A stretch of DNA of 34,506 nucleotides, taken from DASVEE01 sp036399695 (GTDB lineage Bacteria > Acidobacteriota > Thermoanaerobaculia > Gp7-AA8). Position 1 is the stretch's first letter; each line of letters starts with the position of its first letter. The notes below the pieces were generated by a model. It worked only from the letters and a program-made list of their open reading frames with translations, was not told the origin of the DNA and did not search any database. Shown here in pieces: positions 8,224-16,532 of this stretch. Location: the NCBI GenBank assembly GCA_036399695.1, contig DASWMP010000138.1:1-34506 (forward strand), in the 5' to 3' direction. The translations under genes and the position numbers were made by a program.

Positions 8224-9582
8224 ATGACGATCGCGGACAGCACTGTGCACATGACGGCCGAGGAAATGATTGCGCTGACTAAGCGGCACTCCATCTTTTC
8301 CTGGTCGGCGCAGGCCAGCGTCAACCCGATCGCCATGGTGCGTGGGGAAGGCATCTACTTCTGGGATGCCGACGGGAAGCGCTACATCGACATGAACTCA
8401 CAGCTCATGTGCGTGAACATCGGGCATGGCGACAGGCGTGTCATCGAGGCGATCAAGCGGCAGGCCGAGGAGCTCGTGTATGCCGGGCCGGGGATGGCGA
8501 CGGCTGTGCGGGCGCGTGTCGGGAAAATGCTCGCGGAGCTCACGCCGGGCGACCTCAATCGCTTCTTCTTTACCTTGGGTGGTGCGGAGGCGAACGAGAA
8601 CGCGATTCGCATCGCGCGGATGGTCTCGGGCCGGCAGAAGATCATGGTGCGGTATCGGTCGTACCATGGCGCCACTGCCGGGTCGGTCTCGCTCACGGGC
8701 GATCCGCGGCGGTGGGCGAATGAGCCGGGCATCCCTGGCGTCGTGCGGTTCTTCGATCCGTATCAGTACCGCAGCCACCATTACCGCGACGGCGACAGCG
8801 AAGCCGAGTTCACGCGGCGCTGCCTCGATGAGATCGAAGAGACCATCATGTACGAGGGCGGCCACACCATCGCCGCCATGTTCGTCGAGACCGTCACCGG
8901 CACCAACGGCCTGATCGTCCCGCCCGATGGCTACATGCAGGGGCTGCGCGCCATCTGCGACCGTCACGGCATCCTCCTCGTGTGCGACGAAGTGATGTGC
9001 GGTCTCGGGCGCACCGGCCGCTGGTTCGCGGCCGATCACTGGAACGTCGTGCCGGACATGATCACGATGGCCAAGGGGCTGACGTCCGCGTATCTACCGC
9101 TCGGCGCCGTGGCCATGAGCGACCGCATCGCGTCGTACTTTGACCGCAACGTCTTCTACGGTGGCCTCACCTACAACGCGCATCCGATGAGTCTGGCCGC
9201 GGCGGAAGCCTGCCTGCAGGTGATGATCGACGACGACACGATGAACCACGTGCAGCGGATGGGCAACGTGCTGAAGGAGCTGCACGCCGATATGAAGGCG
9301 CGGCACCCGTCGGTCGGCGACGTGCGCTCGATCGGGCTGTTCGGCGCGCTCGAGCTGGTGCGCGACCGCGCCACGAAGGAGCCGATGGCTCCATTCAATG
9401 GCACGAGCCCCGAGATGCAGCGCCTCGGCGCCTACCTGCGCGAGCAGGGGATGTACGCGTTCCTGAACTGGAACGTCTTTTTCACCAACCCGCCGCTCTG
9501 CATCACCGAGGAGCAACTGCACGAGTCGTTCGCCATCATCGACCGCGCGCTGGAGATCACCGACGGGGGCGTGACGGGGTGA
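8224..9582 (+). CDS. class III pyridoxal-phosphate aminotransferase
   Basis: 452 residues, the usual length for fold-type I class III (omega-amino acid) transaminases. The PLP Schiff-base lysine is Lys284 (TMAKGL), the PLP-nitrogen Asp is Asp255 (CDEVMCGLGRTG), and the substrate-side motifs GGAEANENAIRIAR and YHGAT are present. Enzymes of this family move amino groups between omega-amino acids or amines (taurine, beta-alanine, GABA, putrescine) and pyruvate or 2-oxoglutarate. The sequence does not settle the substrate. No pathway partner sits beside it; the gene starts 34 bases after the antiporter stop, so co-transcription is possible. A second Met at codon 10 is an alternative start. Confidence 0.9.
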   Translation: MTIADSTVHMTAEEMIALTKRHSIFSWSAQASVNPIAMVRGEGIYFWDADGKRYIDMNSQLMCVNIGHGDRRVIEAIKRQAEELVYAGPGMATAVRARVGKMLAELTPGDLNRFFFTLGGAEANENAIRIARMVSGRQKIMVRYRSYHGATAGSVSLTGDPRRWANEPGIPGVVRFFDPYQYRSHHYRDGDSEAEFTRRCLDEIEETIMYEGGHTIAAMFVETVTGTNGLIVPPDGYMQGLRAICDRHGILLVCDEVMCGLGRTGRWFAADHWNVVPDMITMAKGLTSAYLPLGAVAMSDRIASYFDRNVFYGGLTYNAHPMSLAAAEACLQVMIDDDTMNHVQRMGNVLKELHADMKARHPSVGDVRSIGLFGALELVRDRATKEPMAPFNGTSPEMQRLGAYLREQGMYAFLNWNVFFTNPPLCITEEQLHESFAIIDRALEITDGGVTG

Positions 9583-9630
9583 ACAGCCACCGTGTAGCGC
9601 CAGCCGGAAATCGGAAATCCGAGAACGGCC

Positions 9631-9867
9631 TCAAACGCGCTCTTTGACGATGGCGGCGGCCTGCTGTTCGAGGTTCGGGCAGCAGGTCGTCCAGCGCGTG
9701 TCGAACCAGCCGTTTTCACGGGCGTGGATGACGACGGAGGTGACCTGGCCGCCATGTTCGGAGCAGCGCAGCCGCGCAGCTTCTTCGAGGCGCTGGCGCA
9801 GACGTTCGCGGAGCGAAGCGCCGCGGTCGTCGATCGTGACTGTCATGGTTTCGAGGGTAAATCTCAT
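9631..9867 (-). CDS. small conserved Cys-containing protein of unknown function
   Basis: 78 residues from ATG 9867, or 71 from ATG 9846; neither has a convincing ribosome-binding site, and a longer in-frame opening to 9942 looks unlike protein. Three cysteines stand out (LRCSEHG and TTCC) together with HARENGWFDTRW, which looks strongly constrained. The CxxHG plus CC arrangement could bind a metal, but I know no assigned function. Codon use is typical of a real gene. It diverges from the desaturase gene across a shared roughly 200-base upstream region. Confidence 0.65.
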   Translation of the reverse strand: MRFTLETMTVTIDDRGASLRERLRQRLEEAARLRCSEHGGQVTSVVIHARENGWFDTRWTTCCPNLEQQAAAIVKERV

Positions 9868-9948
9868 GTAGTTGTGGTGGGGCGGGACTGACGGGCGAGG
9901 AAGTTCTTCTCCAGACCTTCGCCTGCACCATACCCGTACCACGCGGCA

Positions 9949-9977
9949 TTGTCACTGCGAAACACGCTGGGTAATAA
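9949..9977 (+). promoter_or_regulatory. sigma-70-like promoter upstream of the desaturase
   Basis: TTGTCA (9949-9954) and TAATAA (9972-9977) are separated by exactly 17 bases, close to the TTGACA/TATAAT consensus. It lies 97 bases upstream of the desaturase ATG, in the divergent gap shared with the small Cys protein gene. Confidence 0.55.
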
Positions 9978-10073
9978 TCCACCTTGCTTCGTGGTTGCAT
10001 CGAAGACAACTCGACTTCCGCGTCCGCGATCCCTTTCGCAGGCGCGCCCGGTCGGCAAGCCTGGAGACGCCCG

Positions 10074-11252
10074 ATGAACACAACCGCCCCTACCCCTTCA
10101 AGCGCCGGCCCTTCACGAACAGGAAAAGGCGGAGGCATCGACTACTTCGTCATGTCCTTCCTCATCCTGACTCCGATCGTCGGCATCGCCGGTACGGCGC
10201 TTTACACCTATCTCAACGGCTTTCAGCTCTGGATGGCGCTCCTCGCCCTCGGCATGTACGCCGCGGTCGGCATGTCCATCTGCGCCGGCTACCACCGCTT
10301 CTTCTCGCACAAGAGCTACGAAGCCTCCCGCCCGGTGCAGATCTTCTACGCGATCTTCGGAGCGATGGCCGCGCAGAACTCCATCCTCTGGTGGTCTTCG
10401 AGCCATCGCATCCACCACCAGTACGTCGACCGTGACTGGGATCCGTACAACATCAAGCGCGGTTTCTGGTGGGCGCACATCCTCTGGGTCTTCTACAAGC
10501 ACGACGCGCCCGACGTCGAGGCGAACGCGCAGGACCTGCTGAAGAACCCCGTCGTCCAGTGGCAGAACCGCTGGTACAAGATCATCCTGATCGTCGGCGG
10601 CTTCGGCCTGCCGACGCTGATCGGCGCGATGTTCGGCGATCCGATCGCCGGCCTGCTCTGGGGTGGCTTCCTGCGCCTCGCCGTCATCCATCACACCACC
10701 TTCTTCGTCAACTCGCTCGCCCACTACGTTGGGAAGCCCACGTACAACGCGGACGTGTCCGCCCGCGACAACTGGGGCGTGGCCCTGCTGACGCTCGGCG
10801 AGGGCTATCACAGCTTCCATCACCGCTTCCCGGCCGACTTCCGCAACGGCATCCGCTGGTATCACTGGGATCCGGCCAAGTGGTTCATCGCCACGCTGCG
10901 TGGCGTCGGGCTGGCGAGCGACCTCCGCGCGGTGACACCGCCTCAGATCGAGCAGGCCCGCATGCAGGCGGAACTGCGCAAGATCGAGCCGCGCCTCACC
11001 ACCGCACCAGCCACGATCGCCGAGGATGTACGCCGCCTCATCGCCGAGGCACGGGCGCATCTCGATACCGCCCTCGCGCTGTGGCGCCAGCACCTCGAGG
11101 AGCGTTCGCGCAGCGCCTCCGGCACGTGGCGCAGCGCTTCCGGCTCATGGCGCAGCACCCGCCGCACTGCACGCCACCACATCCGCGAAGCACGCCGCCG
11201 CTGGCGTGACGCCCGCAGCATGGCCACCTGGCCGGAAGCGGCGTCGCGCTGA
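10074..11252 (+). CDS. acyl-CoA (stearoyl-type delta-9) fatty acid desaturase
   Basis: 392 residues from ATG 10074, with CTGGAG as ribosome-binding site; an earlier in-frame ATG at 9984 would add 30 hydrophilic residues and is unlikely. The three di-iron histidine boxes are intact: HRFFSH (74-79), HRIHH (111-115) and HSFHH (246-250), plus NSLAH at 213-217. Hydrophobic segments near 25-70 and 165-210 fit the four-helix membrane topology. The enzyme would introduce a cis double bond into saturated acyl chains to tune membrane fluidity, needing an electron donor not encoded nearby. Oddly, after residue 310 comes an 80-residue basic tail with repeated Arg/Ser/Trp blocks (SASGTWRSASGSWRS) not typical of the family. 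Confidence 0.93.
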   Translation: MNTTAPTPSSAGPSRTGKGGGIDYFVMSFLILTPIVGIAGTALYTYLNGFQLWMALLALGMYAAVGMSICAGYHRFFSHKSYEASRPVQIFYAIFGAMAAQNSILWWSSSHRIHHQYVDRDWDPYNIKRGFWWAHILWVFYKHDAPDVEANAQDLLKNPVVQWQNRWYKIILIVGGFGLPTLIGAMFGDPIAGLLWGGFLRLAVIHHTTFFVNSLAHYVGKPTYNADVSARDNWGVALLTLGEGYHSFHHRFPADFRNGIRWYHWDPAKWFIATLRGVGLASDLRAVTPPQIEQARMQAELRKIEPRLTTAPATIAEDVRRLIAEARAHLDTALALWRQHLEERSRSASGTWRSASGSWRSTRRTARHHIREARRRWRDARSMATWPEAASR

Positions 11253-11345
11253 ACGTCGCGCCGAAGATGCAGGCCGCGGAGGCATTTCCACGCGGAGATT
11301 CTCCGCGACCGTAGTAGCCTCGCCAGCGAGAGAGAAAGAGAGCTC

Positions 11346-11621
11346 ATGAAAATCTACATCGGGAACCTCCCCGTCCAAGTGACGGATGCGCAATTGCACG
11401 ACCTCGCGCTGCCGTACGGCAAGCCGGATTCGGCGAACATCGCGCGCACGCTCGTCGGCGGCGCCTCGAAGGGTTTCGGCTTCGTCGAATACCGGACTGA
11501 CGCCGAGGCCAAGGCAGCGATCGCCGGCCTCAATGGCAAGAAGGTGCTGGGGCAGGCGCTCACGGCGTTTGACGCCAACGCCCTGAATGCGAAGCTGTGG
11601 TCCGCGGCCGGCCGGCGGTAA
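11346..11621 (+). CDS. RNA-recognition-motif (RRM) RNA-binding protein
   Basis: A 91-residue single-RRM protein. RNP2 (IYIGNL) is at residues 3-8 and RNP1 (KGFGFVEY) at 42-49, with the expected spacing. Such small bacterial RRM proteins, best known from cyanobacteria and Bacteroidota, bind single-stranded RNA and are often cold- or stress-linked. The ATG follows a purine-rich GAGAGAGAAAGAGAG leader that supplies the ribosome-binding site. It lies 93 bases after the desaturase, and the pairing of desaturase and RRM genes would fit a cold response, though that is inference. Confidence 0.93.
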   Translation: MKIYIGNLPVQVTDAQLHDLALPYGKPDSANIARTLVGGASKGFGFVEYRTDAEAKAAIAGLNGKKVLGQALTAFDANALNAKLWSAAGRR

Positions 11622-11645
11622 GCGTTCAGTCATCAGCGCAAAAGA

Positions 11646-11679
11646 ATCGGCGCCCGTTGGACGACACGGGCGCCGATTG
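11646..11679. terminator. bidirectional hairpin terminator between convergent genes
   Basis: Perfect 13-base stem (11646-11658 with 11667-11679) and an eight-base loop. In the minus direction it is followed by TCTTTTGC, a fair U-tract for the glycine-zipper gene. It sits between the RRM gene and the convergent 11702-12226 gene and probably serves both. Confidence 0.75.
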
Positions 11680-11701
11680 ACTGCAACACCTGTCGCAACC
11701 C

Positions 11702-12226
11702 TTACGGGCGGCGCGGTTCGTTCTCCGAGGCGCGCGTCATGCCCGGAGTCGTGCGGTTCTGCACACGCTCGAACGCGTCGCGCGTGGCGTGCTTCATGTC
11801 GTTCCACTCGTTGCGTGACGAGCCGCGAGCCGTGTCCCAGCCGCGGCTGAGATCACTCTCGACGTCCTCGAAACGGCGTCCCTGGTACTCGGGACGGCTC
11901 GCCGACTCCCAGCCGTACTTATACGCCGGGTTGTAGTCGTCGTACTTGCGTCCGCTCTGGTAGTACGGCCGCGAAGCGTGGTTGTCGCGCCAATACGTCT
12001 CTTCCTCTGTGGGATTGACCGACTCGGCTGCTGCTTTGCCCGCCAATCCGCCCGCAACCGCACCGACCGCGCCGCCGATGGCTGCACCGATGGGACCGCC
12101 GATCGCGCCAACCGCCGCGCCAGCCAGAGCTCCCCCACCTGCACCGCCCGCTACACCGACCGGATGTGCACCCGGCTCGCCGGTGATGGGATCGGGATTC
12201 GCGTCATGCTTTCTGTTGTCGTTCAT
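11702..12226 (-). CDS. glycine-zipper protein of unknown function
   Basis: 174 residues from the ATG at 12226, preceded by GCAGGAGAACC (strong ribosome-binding site); the longer reading from 12295 is less likely. After a polar N-terminus (NDNRKHDANPDPITGEPGAH), residues about 25-65 form a Gly/Ala-rich glycine zipper able to insert into or pack against membranes. The rest is polar and aromatic, with NPTEEETYWRDNHASRPYY and repeated tyrosines. I recognise the architecture from uncharacterised stress-related proteins. No enzyme motif is visible and the function is unknown. No signal peptide is seen, so it may be a cytoplasmic or membrane-associated protein. Confidence 0.8.
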   Translation of the reverse strand: MNDNRKHDANPDPITGEPGAHPVGVAGGAGGGALAGAAVGAIGGPIGAAIGGAVGAVAGGLAGKAAAESVNPTEEETYWRDNHASRPYYQSGRKYDDYNPAYKYGWESASRPEYQGRRFEDVESDLSRGWDTARGSSRNEWNDMKHATRDAFERVQNRTTPGMTRASENEPRRP

Positions 12227-12407
12227 TGGTTCTCCTGCGCCGCGCCCGCTGACCGCAGGAGCCCGCGGGTCCGGACTCGCAAACTGCGTTGTCATGCGTG
12301 GCGACGTGCTCTGGAGTAGAGCAACGAACGCGCCGCTTTCGGGCTAAGTTGCTCAGCCGTAGGAAAATAAGTTCGATACCACGCGCAGGACCCAATCCCG
12401 CCGGCCG

Positions 12408-13223
12408 TCAGCGCAGGCGGCTCACCGCGAACACGCCGACGGCCCCAACGAGCAGCACGAGCATCGTCAATCCGGCAAAGTCGAGCGTCGGAATGGCCGG
12501 TTGCTGCGGCGGCGGTACCGTGACGGAAGAGCAGGCGCCGACGGTGTTCGTGTCGAGCGTGACGGCGCCATTCCGCGCCAGCGTCCTGCCGGTCAGGTTT
12601 GCGCCCGTGGTCAGCGTGATGCTCGTCAGCGCCAGGATGTTCCCCTGGAACGAGCTGCCGGTGCCGAGCGTGGCGGAGCTGCCGACCTGGAAGAAGACGT
12701 TCGGCGCGCAGTTCGCGCCGGCGCTGTTGAGCAGGACGATGGACGACCCGCTGGCGGTCGTCAGCGTGCTGCCGATCTGGAAGAGGAAAAAGGCGTTCGG
12801 GTTCCCCTGCAGGTTGAGCGTGAGCGTGCCGGTGAGTTGCGCGGACGACGAGAAGCAATAGATGCCCGGCGTGAGCGTCATGCCCCCGAGATCCAGGCCC
12901 GTCAGGTTGGTGCCGCATGGCAAACCTGCCGCGGTGTTGTAGGCGGTAGTGAGATCGTTCTGTGCCTGTGCCGCCGTGGCGTTCGCCGAATGAATGGTTC
13001 CACTGACGACGACGCCGGGAGGAAAGCCGGTTACGGAGCTGCCGGGCGAAACGCCGACGTTCCCCGTGACGACGCTCGGCCCGGTGTTCGTGACGGCCGA
13101 GCCGCCGAGGACGCCGAAGTTCGAGGCGGTGCCGAGGGGGACCTGCGCGAAGGCGGCTGGGGCGGCGAAGAGGACAGCGAGTCCAAGGGAAGCCAGAAAG
13201 CGGCCGTACGTACGCGTCATCAT
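12408..13223 (-). CDS. DUF3494 (ice-binding-like) protein with IPTL-type C-terminal anchor
   Basis: 271 residues. The signal peptide covers residues 1-26 (ending AAPAAFA). The mature protein opens with LGTASNFGVLGGSAVTNTG and continues through GNVGVSPGSSVTGFPPG, the hallmark of DUF3494, a right-handed beta-helix family that includes ice-binding proteins. The C-terminus is IPTLDFAGLTMLVLLVGAVG followed by a basic tail, matching the IPTL-CTERM kind of sorting signal. The protein is therefore probably exported and then processed or anchored at the surface. Many DUF3494 proteins bind ice, but adhesin roles are also likely. AAAAGGAGCTTC precedes a double ATG (13223 or 13220). Confidence 0.9.
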   Translation of the reverse strand: MMTRTYGRFLASLGLAVLFAAPAAFAQVPLGTASNFGVLGGSAVTNTGPSVVTGNVGVSPGSSVTGFPPGVVVSGTIHSANATAAQAQNDLTTAYNTAAGLPCGTNLTGLDLGGMTLTPGIYCFSSSAQLTGTLTLNLQGNPNAFFLFQIGSTLTTASGSSIVLLNSAGANCAPNVFFQVGSSATLGTGSSFQGNILALTSITLTTGANLTGRTLARNGAVTLDTNTVGACSSVTVPPPQQPAIPTLDFAGLTMLVLLVGAVGVFAVSRLR

Positions 13224-13374
13224 GAAGCTCCTTTTCTGATCGTGACTACCGGGCTGACGGCTCTTGGTCGGGCGGAGGGGCGAGCGTCGCCCCGCGTCGC
13301 GCGCAACTTCCGGACTCGCGCGCGCCTCTGGCTGGCCGCAGTCGTCCGGAATTACTGCACCAGCATACCCCGGT

Positions 13375-13905
13375 TTACGGCTGGTGGACGGCCGACCTGA
13401 CGATAGCGAGTGCCTCGTCGATGCCGGCTGGAGGCGCGCGGTGCGTCAGAATGGTGAAGCTCACCATCAGCTTGCCCGCAGGGACAGCCCCCTGCGCGAC
13501 GTATTCGTACTCCCCCGCTTTCGGCGCGCGGTCGGTAGCCCAGAAGAACGTTCCCTTGCCACTCGACGTGACGACCTCCCGCAGCGTCAGCTCTTTTTCG
13601 ACAGCCGTCGGCTGCACCTGCTCCGCCGCCTGCTGAACGGAGAGCCGGACGTTCTTCGCGGAGTTGAAGGAGGCGTTGTCCTTCGGCGACCAGAGCGGCG
13701 TGAGGAGCAACCGAGTGCCGTCTTTCTCGTGCGCCAGCACGATCGTCGGCGGGAGCGCGCCCTCGACCTCGCGAACGGTCGCGGTCCAGCCGGCGGGCAC
13801 CGAAAGCTGGAGCGCGCCGTGGCCGGGAACAGGATAGGAGGCGCCCTGCGCGACCGCCGCAACGAGTAACAGCGCGCAGAGTGCAAGGCTTCGCCGGAAG
13901 GTCAT
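13375..13905 (-). CDS. secreted protein of unknown function
   Basis: 176 residues from ATG 13905; a Met six codons upstream is possible but less good. The signal peptide (MTFRRSLALCALLLVAAVAQG) precedes a domain with GHGALQLSVPAGWTATV and TRLLLTPLW. This looks like the small periplasmic fold of proteins described as quinol oxidase/photosystem-related or PsbP-like. I cannot assign a family with confidence and no catalytic motif is visible. It ends 152 bases upstream of the DUF3494 gene on the same strand. Confidence 0.7.
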   Translation of the reverse strand: MTFRRSLALCALLLVAAVAQGASYPVPGHGALQLSVPAGWTATVREVEGALPPTIVLAHEKDGTRLLLTPLWSPKDNASFNSAKNVRLSVQQAAEQVQPTAVEKELTLREVVTSSGKGTFFWATDRAPKAGEYEYVAQGAVPAGKLMVSFTILTHRAPPAGIDEALAIVRSAVHQP

Positions 13906-13924
13906 GGGAGCACTGTAACCCAAC

Positions 13925-14048
13925 AGAGAACGATGGGACGTATGGGACGTATGGGACCGATGGGACAGATGGAACTCATAGGAGAAACGCTCCGGGGTGC
14001 GCAGCCACAGGTCCCATGAGTCCCATCTGTCTGATGGTCCTATCGTTC
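13925..14048. repeat. second copy of the GATGGGAC-unit palindrome
   Basis: A left array of 9-mers (CGATGGGACGTATGGGACG and on) faces a complementary right array ending GTCCTATCGTTCCCC, with a loop of about 30 bases containing GAAACGCTCCGGGG. It belongs to the family at 6414-6512. It lies between the sigma factor's stop and the start of the secreted-protein gene; the right arm reaches a few bases into the last codons of the sigma factor gene. Confidence 0.75.
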
Positions 14049-15293
14049 CCCGTCGGCCAACCGCGCTGCCCGCGTCAGCAGGTACTGCTGCTCCGGGAGG
14101 CTCGCGGTGCGCCCGGCGGCCCGCCGGTATTCGGTAACGGCCCGCGTGTGGTCGCCAGCCTTTTCCAGCAGATGCGCCCGCACGGCATGCAGCCGGTGGT
14201 GACCGGCGAGCCGTCCCGGTGCATCAAGCGGCTCCAGCATCGCCAGCCCGGCGGCCGGCCCATCCACCATGGCCCGGGCGATGGCGCGATTCAGCGTCAC
14301 CATGGGGTTGTCCGTCATCCGCTCGAGCAGGCCGTACAGCCCGAGGATCTGTGGCCAGTCCGTCTCTTCCACGCGCGCCGCTTCATCGTGTACCGCGGCA
14401 ATGGCCGCCTGCACCTGGTACGGCCCGACGTGGCCGCGCGGCAGCGTGCGGCTGATCAGGGCCACACCTTCGGTGATGGCCTGCTGGTTCCAGAGCGTGC
14501 GGTCCTGCTCGTCCAGCGGGATCAACTCGCCGTCCGGACCGGTGCGCGCGGGACGCCGTGCATCCGTCAGCAGCATGAGCGCGAGCAGCCCCGCGACTTC
14601 ACCCTCGTCCGGCAGCATTTGATGGACGGCACACGTCAGGCGGATGGCCTCGTTCGAGAGGTCGGTGCGATGGAGGGCCGGCCCCGTGCTGCTCGTGTAG
14701 CCCTCGTTGAAGATGAGATACAACACGTGCAGCACCGCCTCGAGACGTTCGGCGCGTTCCGCACCCGAGAGCATGCTGAACGGCACACCGGACGTGCGGA
14801 TGCTCTGCTTGGCCCGGCTGATGCGCTGGGCCATCGTCGCTTCGGGGACGAGAAAGGCGCTCGCGATCTCCGCGGTCGTGAGCCCGCCGACGGCCCGCAG
14901 CGTCAACGCGATGGCCGTGGGACGCGTCAGCGCCGGATGGCAGCACATGAAGAGCAGGATCAGCGTGTCGTCATGGTCCGCGTCCGTATCGACGCCGGGC
15001 GGCACAACCACCTCCTGCGCCGGCAGCACGTCCGTCGCGGCGATCGCCTCCCGCCGCCGGCGCGACACCGCCGCGCGGACGTAATCCGCCATCCGCCGGA
15101 CCGCGACCTGGATCAGCCAGCCGCGCGGGTTCTCCGGCACACCCTCGGCCGGCCACTGCATCGCGGCGGCGAGGAGCGCCTCCTGCACCGCGTCTTCGGC
15201 GGCAGCGAAGTCGGCGTAGCGGCGGATGACGGCACCGAGAACCTGCGGCGCCAGCTCGCGCAGCAGGTTCTCGGCGGCGAAGTCACTCGGCAT
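14040..15293 (-). CDS. ECF42-type RNA polymerase sigma factor with C-terminal TPR-like domain
   Basis: 417 residues, about twice a normal ECF sigma factor. Sigma-2 occupies about residues 10-75 (YADFAAAEDAVQEALLAAA and ENPRGWLIQVAVRRMADYVR), and sigma-4 about 110-160 (LTTAEIASAFLVPEATMAQR and RAKQSIR). From about 180 onward is the helical extension typical of the ECF42/SigI-like group (YLIFNEGYTSSTGP, LNRAIARAMVDGP, LLARAARL-like TPR end). ECF42 factors have no anti-sigma partner; the extension is thought to control activity, and the usual neighbour is a YCII/DGPF protein, exactly as here (three bases upstream). They direct transcription of YCII and related stress genes. Confidence 0.92.
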   Translation of the reverse strand: MPSDFAAENLLRELAPQVLGAVIRRYADFAAAEDAVQEALLAAAMQWPAEGVPENPRGWLIQVAVRRMADYVRAAVSRRRREAIAATDVLPAQEVVVPPGVDTDADHDDTLILLFMCCHPALTRPTAIALTLRAVGGLTTAEIASAFLVPEATMAQRISRAKQSIRTSGVPFSMLSGAERAERLEAVLHVLYLIFNEGYTSSTGPALHRTDLSNEAIRLTCAVHQMLPDEGEVAGLLALMLLTDARRPARTGPDGELIPLDEQDRTLWNQQAITEGVALISRTLPRGHVGPYQVQAAIAAVHDEAARVEETDWPQILGLYGLLERMTDNPMVTLNRAIARAMVDGPAAGLAMLEPLDAPGRLAGHHRLHAVRAHLLEKAGDHTRAVTEYRRAAGRTASLPEQQYLLTRAARLADGER

Positions 15294-15296
15294 GTC

Positions 15297-15698
15297 TCAG
15301 AAGTCGGCCGACGGCGCGCTCATCACCTGCCGCACTTCGATCGGGATGCTCAGCGGGACGCCTCCCTTGCCGGGTGCGGCCGAGGCGCGGGCGGCGAGCT
15401 CGTAAGCGCGTTCGGCACTCTCGACGTCCACGATCCAGTAGCCGGCGAGGAACTCCTTCGCCTCGGCGTACGGGCCGTCGGTCACGACCGGGGCGCCACT
15501 GGCGTCTGCCCGGACGATTCTCGCCTCGGCGGGCAGCGCCAGCCCTTCGGCAACCACAAACTCCCCCGCTTCCTTCAGCTCCTTGTTGAACGCGTGCATA
15601 AACGCGATGTGAGCCTTGATATCCTCGGCTGGCCACGTGCCGATGCCCGCTTCCTCCCAACCCGAGCGCGGCGCGTGCATCATCATCATGTATTTCAT
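15297..15698 (-). CDS. YCII-related (DGPF domain) protein
   Basis: 133 residues beginning MKYMMMMHAPRSGWEE, with the diagnostic VVTDGPYAEAKEFLAGYWIVDV block (DGPF variant DGPY) and the C-terminal IPIEVRQVM. YCII proteins have a ferredoxin-like fold with a conserved His/Asp pair and are suspected small enzymes of unknown substrate. AAGGAGCTGAC upstream is a strong ribosome-binding site. The gene is the first of a two-gene operon with the ECF42 sigma factor and is the family's standard partner and usual regulatory target. The 110-base gap upstream is shared with the divergent reductase gene. Confidence 0.92.
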   Translation of the reverse strand: MKYMMMMHAPRSGWEEAGIGTWPAEDIKAHIAFMHAFNKELKEAGEFVVAEGLALPAEARIVRADASGAPVVTDGPYAEAKEFLAGYWIVDVESAERAYELAARASAAPGKGGVPLSIPIEVRQVMSAPSADF

Positions 15699-15808
15699 CT
15701 GTCAGCTCCTTCCTTCATTGTCGCGCCCTCTCCGGCGCTTTCAAGTGGAAGTCGGAGCTGGCGGCCGATTCTCGACATGCCCGTGAAAATGATTTCGAGG
15801 GACATCCC

Positions 15809-16492
15809 ATGAAGCGACCTTACGTCATCTGCCACATGACCCCGTCCGTGGACGGCCGGATCGTCACCACCAACTGGAGCTTCCCGCCGAGCGGCTCGAA
15901 AGAGTACGAGAAGACGGCCCAGCCCTTCGATGCCGATGCCTGGATCATCGGCCGCATCTCCATGGAGCCCTACGCCGGGAAGGCGAAGGTGCCGGCGCGC
16001 CGGGCCAAGACGCCGATTCCGCGCACCGACTTCATCGCCGAACACGACGCTGACTCGTACGCCATCGCCGTCGATCCGTCGGGGAAGCTGACCTGGCGGG
16101 AGAACAACATCGACGGCGAGCACGTCATCACCATTCTCACCGAAGGCGTCTCCGACGCTTACCTCGCCTTCCTGCAGGCGAAAGGCATCTCGTATCTCTT
16201 CGGCGGGAAGAAGAAGATCGACCTCGAAAAGGTGCTCGAGAAGCTGGCCAGACACTTCGGCATCCGCAAGCTGTTGCTCGAAGGAGGGGGCGCCATCAAC
16301 GGCTCGTTCCTCGAAGCGGGGCTCATCGACGAGCTGAGTCTCCTCTACGCGCCCGTCGCCGACGGCGGCATCGGGACGCCGACGCTCTTCGACGCGCACG
16401 AAGGCGGCGCCCCGGCCGTTCAGCTTCGGCTCCTCTCGATGGAGCGCCGCAAGGGCGATATGGTGTGGCTCCGTTACAAGGTAAAACGCTGA
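15809..16492 (+). CDS. RibD C-terminal/dihydrofolate-reductase-fold protein
   Basis: 227 residues. The N-terminus KRPYVICHMTPSVDGRIVT is the RibD-C opening (the conserved SxDG substrate/NADPH strand). IRKLLLEGGGAINGSFLEAG matches the LxxEGG(G/P)xLxxxFL block of the NADPH-binding part. The deaminase half of full RibD is absent, as in the large group of stand-alone reductase paralogues. These are NADPH-dependent reductases; substrates are mostly unknown. GAGGGACATCCC is the ribosome-binding site. It diverges from the YCII-ECF42 operon across 110 bases, so co-regulation by the sigma factor is possible. Confidence 0.88.
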   Translation: MKRPYVICHMTPSVDGRIVTTNWSFPPSGSKEYEKTAQPFDADAWIIGRISMEPYAGKAKVPARRAKTPIPRTDFIAEHDADSYAIAVDPSGKLTWRENNIDGEHVITILTEGVSDAYLAFLQAKGISYLFGGKKKIDLEKVLEKLARHFGIRKLLLEGGGAINGSFLEAGLIDELSLLYAPVADGGIGTPTLFDAHEGGAPAVQLRLLSMERRKGDMVWLRYKVKR

Positions 16493-16532
16493 GCTGCATG
16501 CGAGCGCTGCCGGACAGGTGTATTGTTCGCGC

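Noticed and set aside
12330..12380. ECF-type promoter (GAACTT) upstream of the glycine-zipper gene on the minus strand
   Set aside because: Only the -35-like element is visible; no -10 partner at the right distance.
13224..13374. Possible riboswitch in the leader of the DUF3494 gene
   Set aside because: GC-rich stems are present, but compared by eye with the c-di-GMP-I, fluoride and cobalamin consensus cores no match was found.
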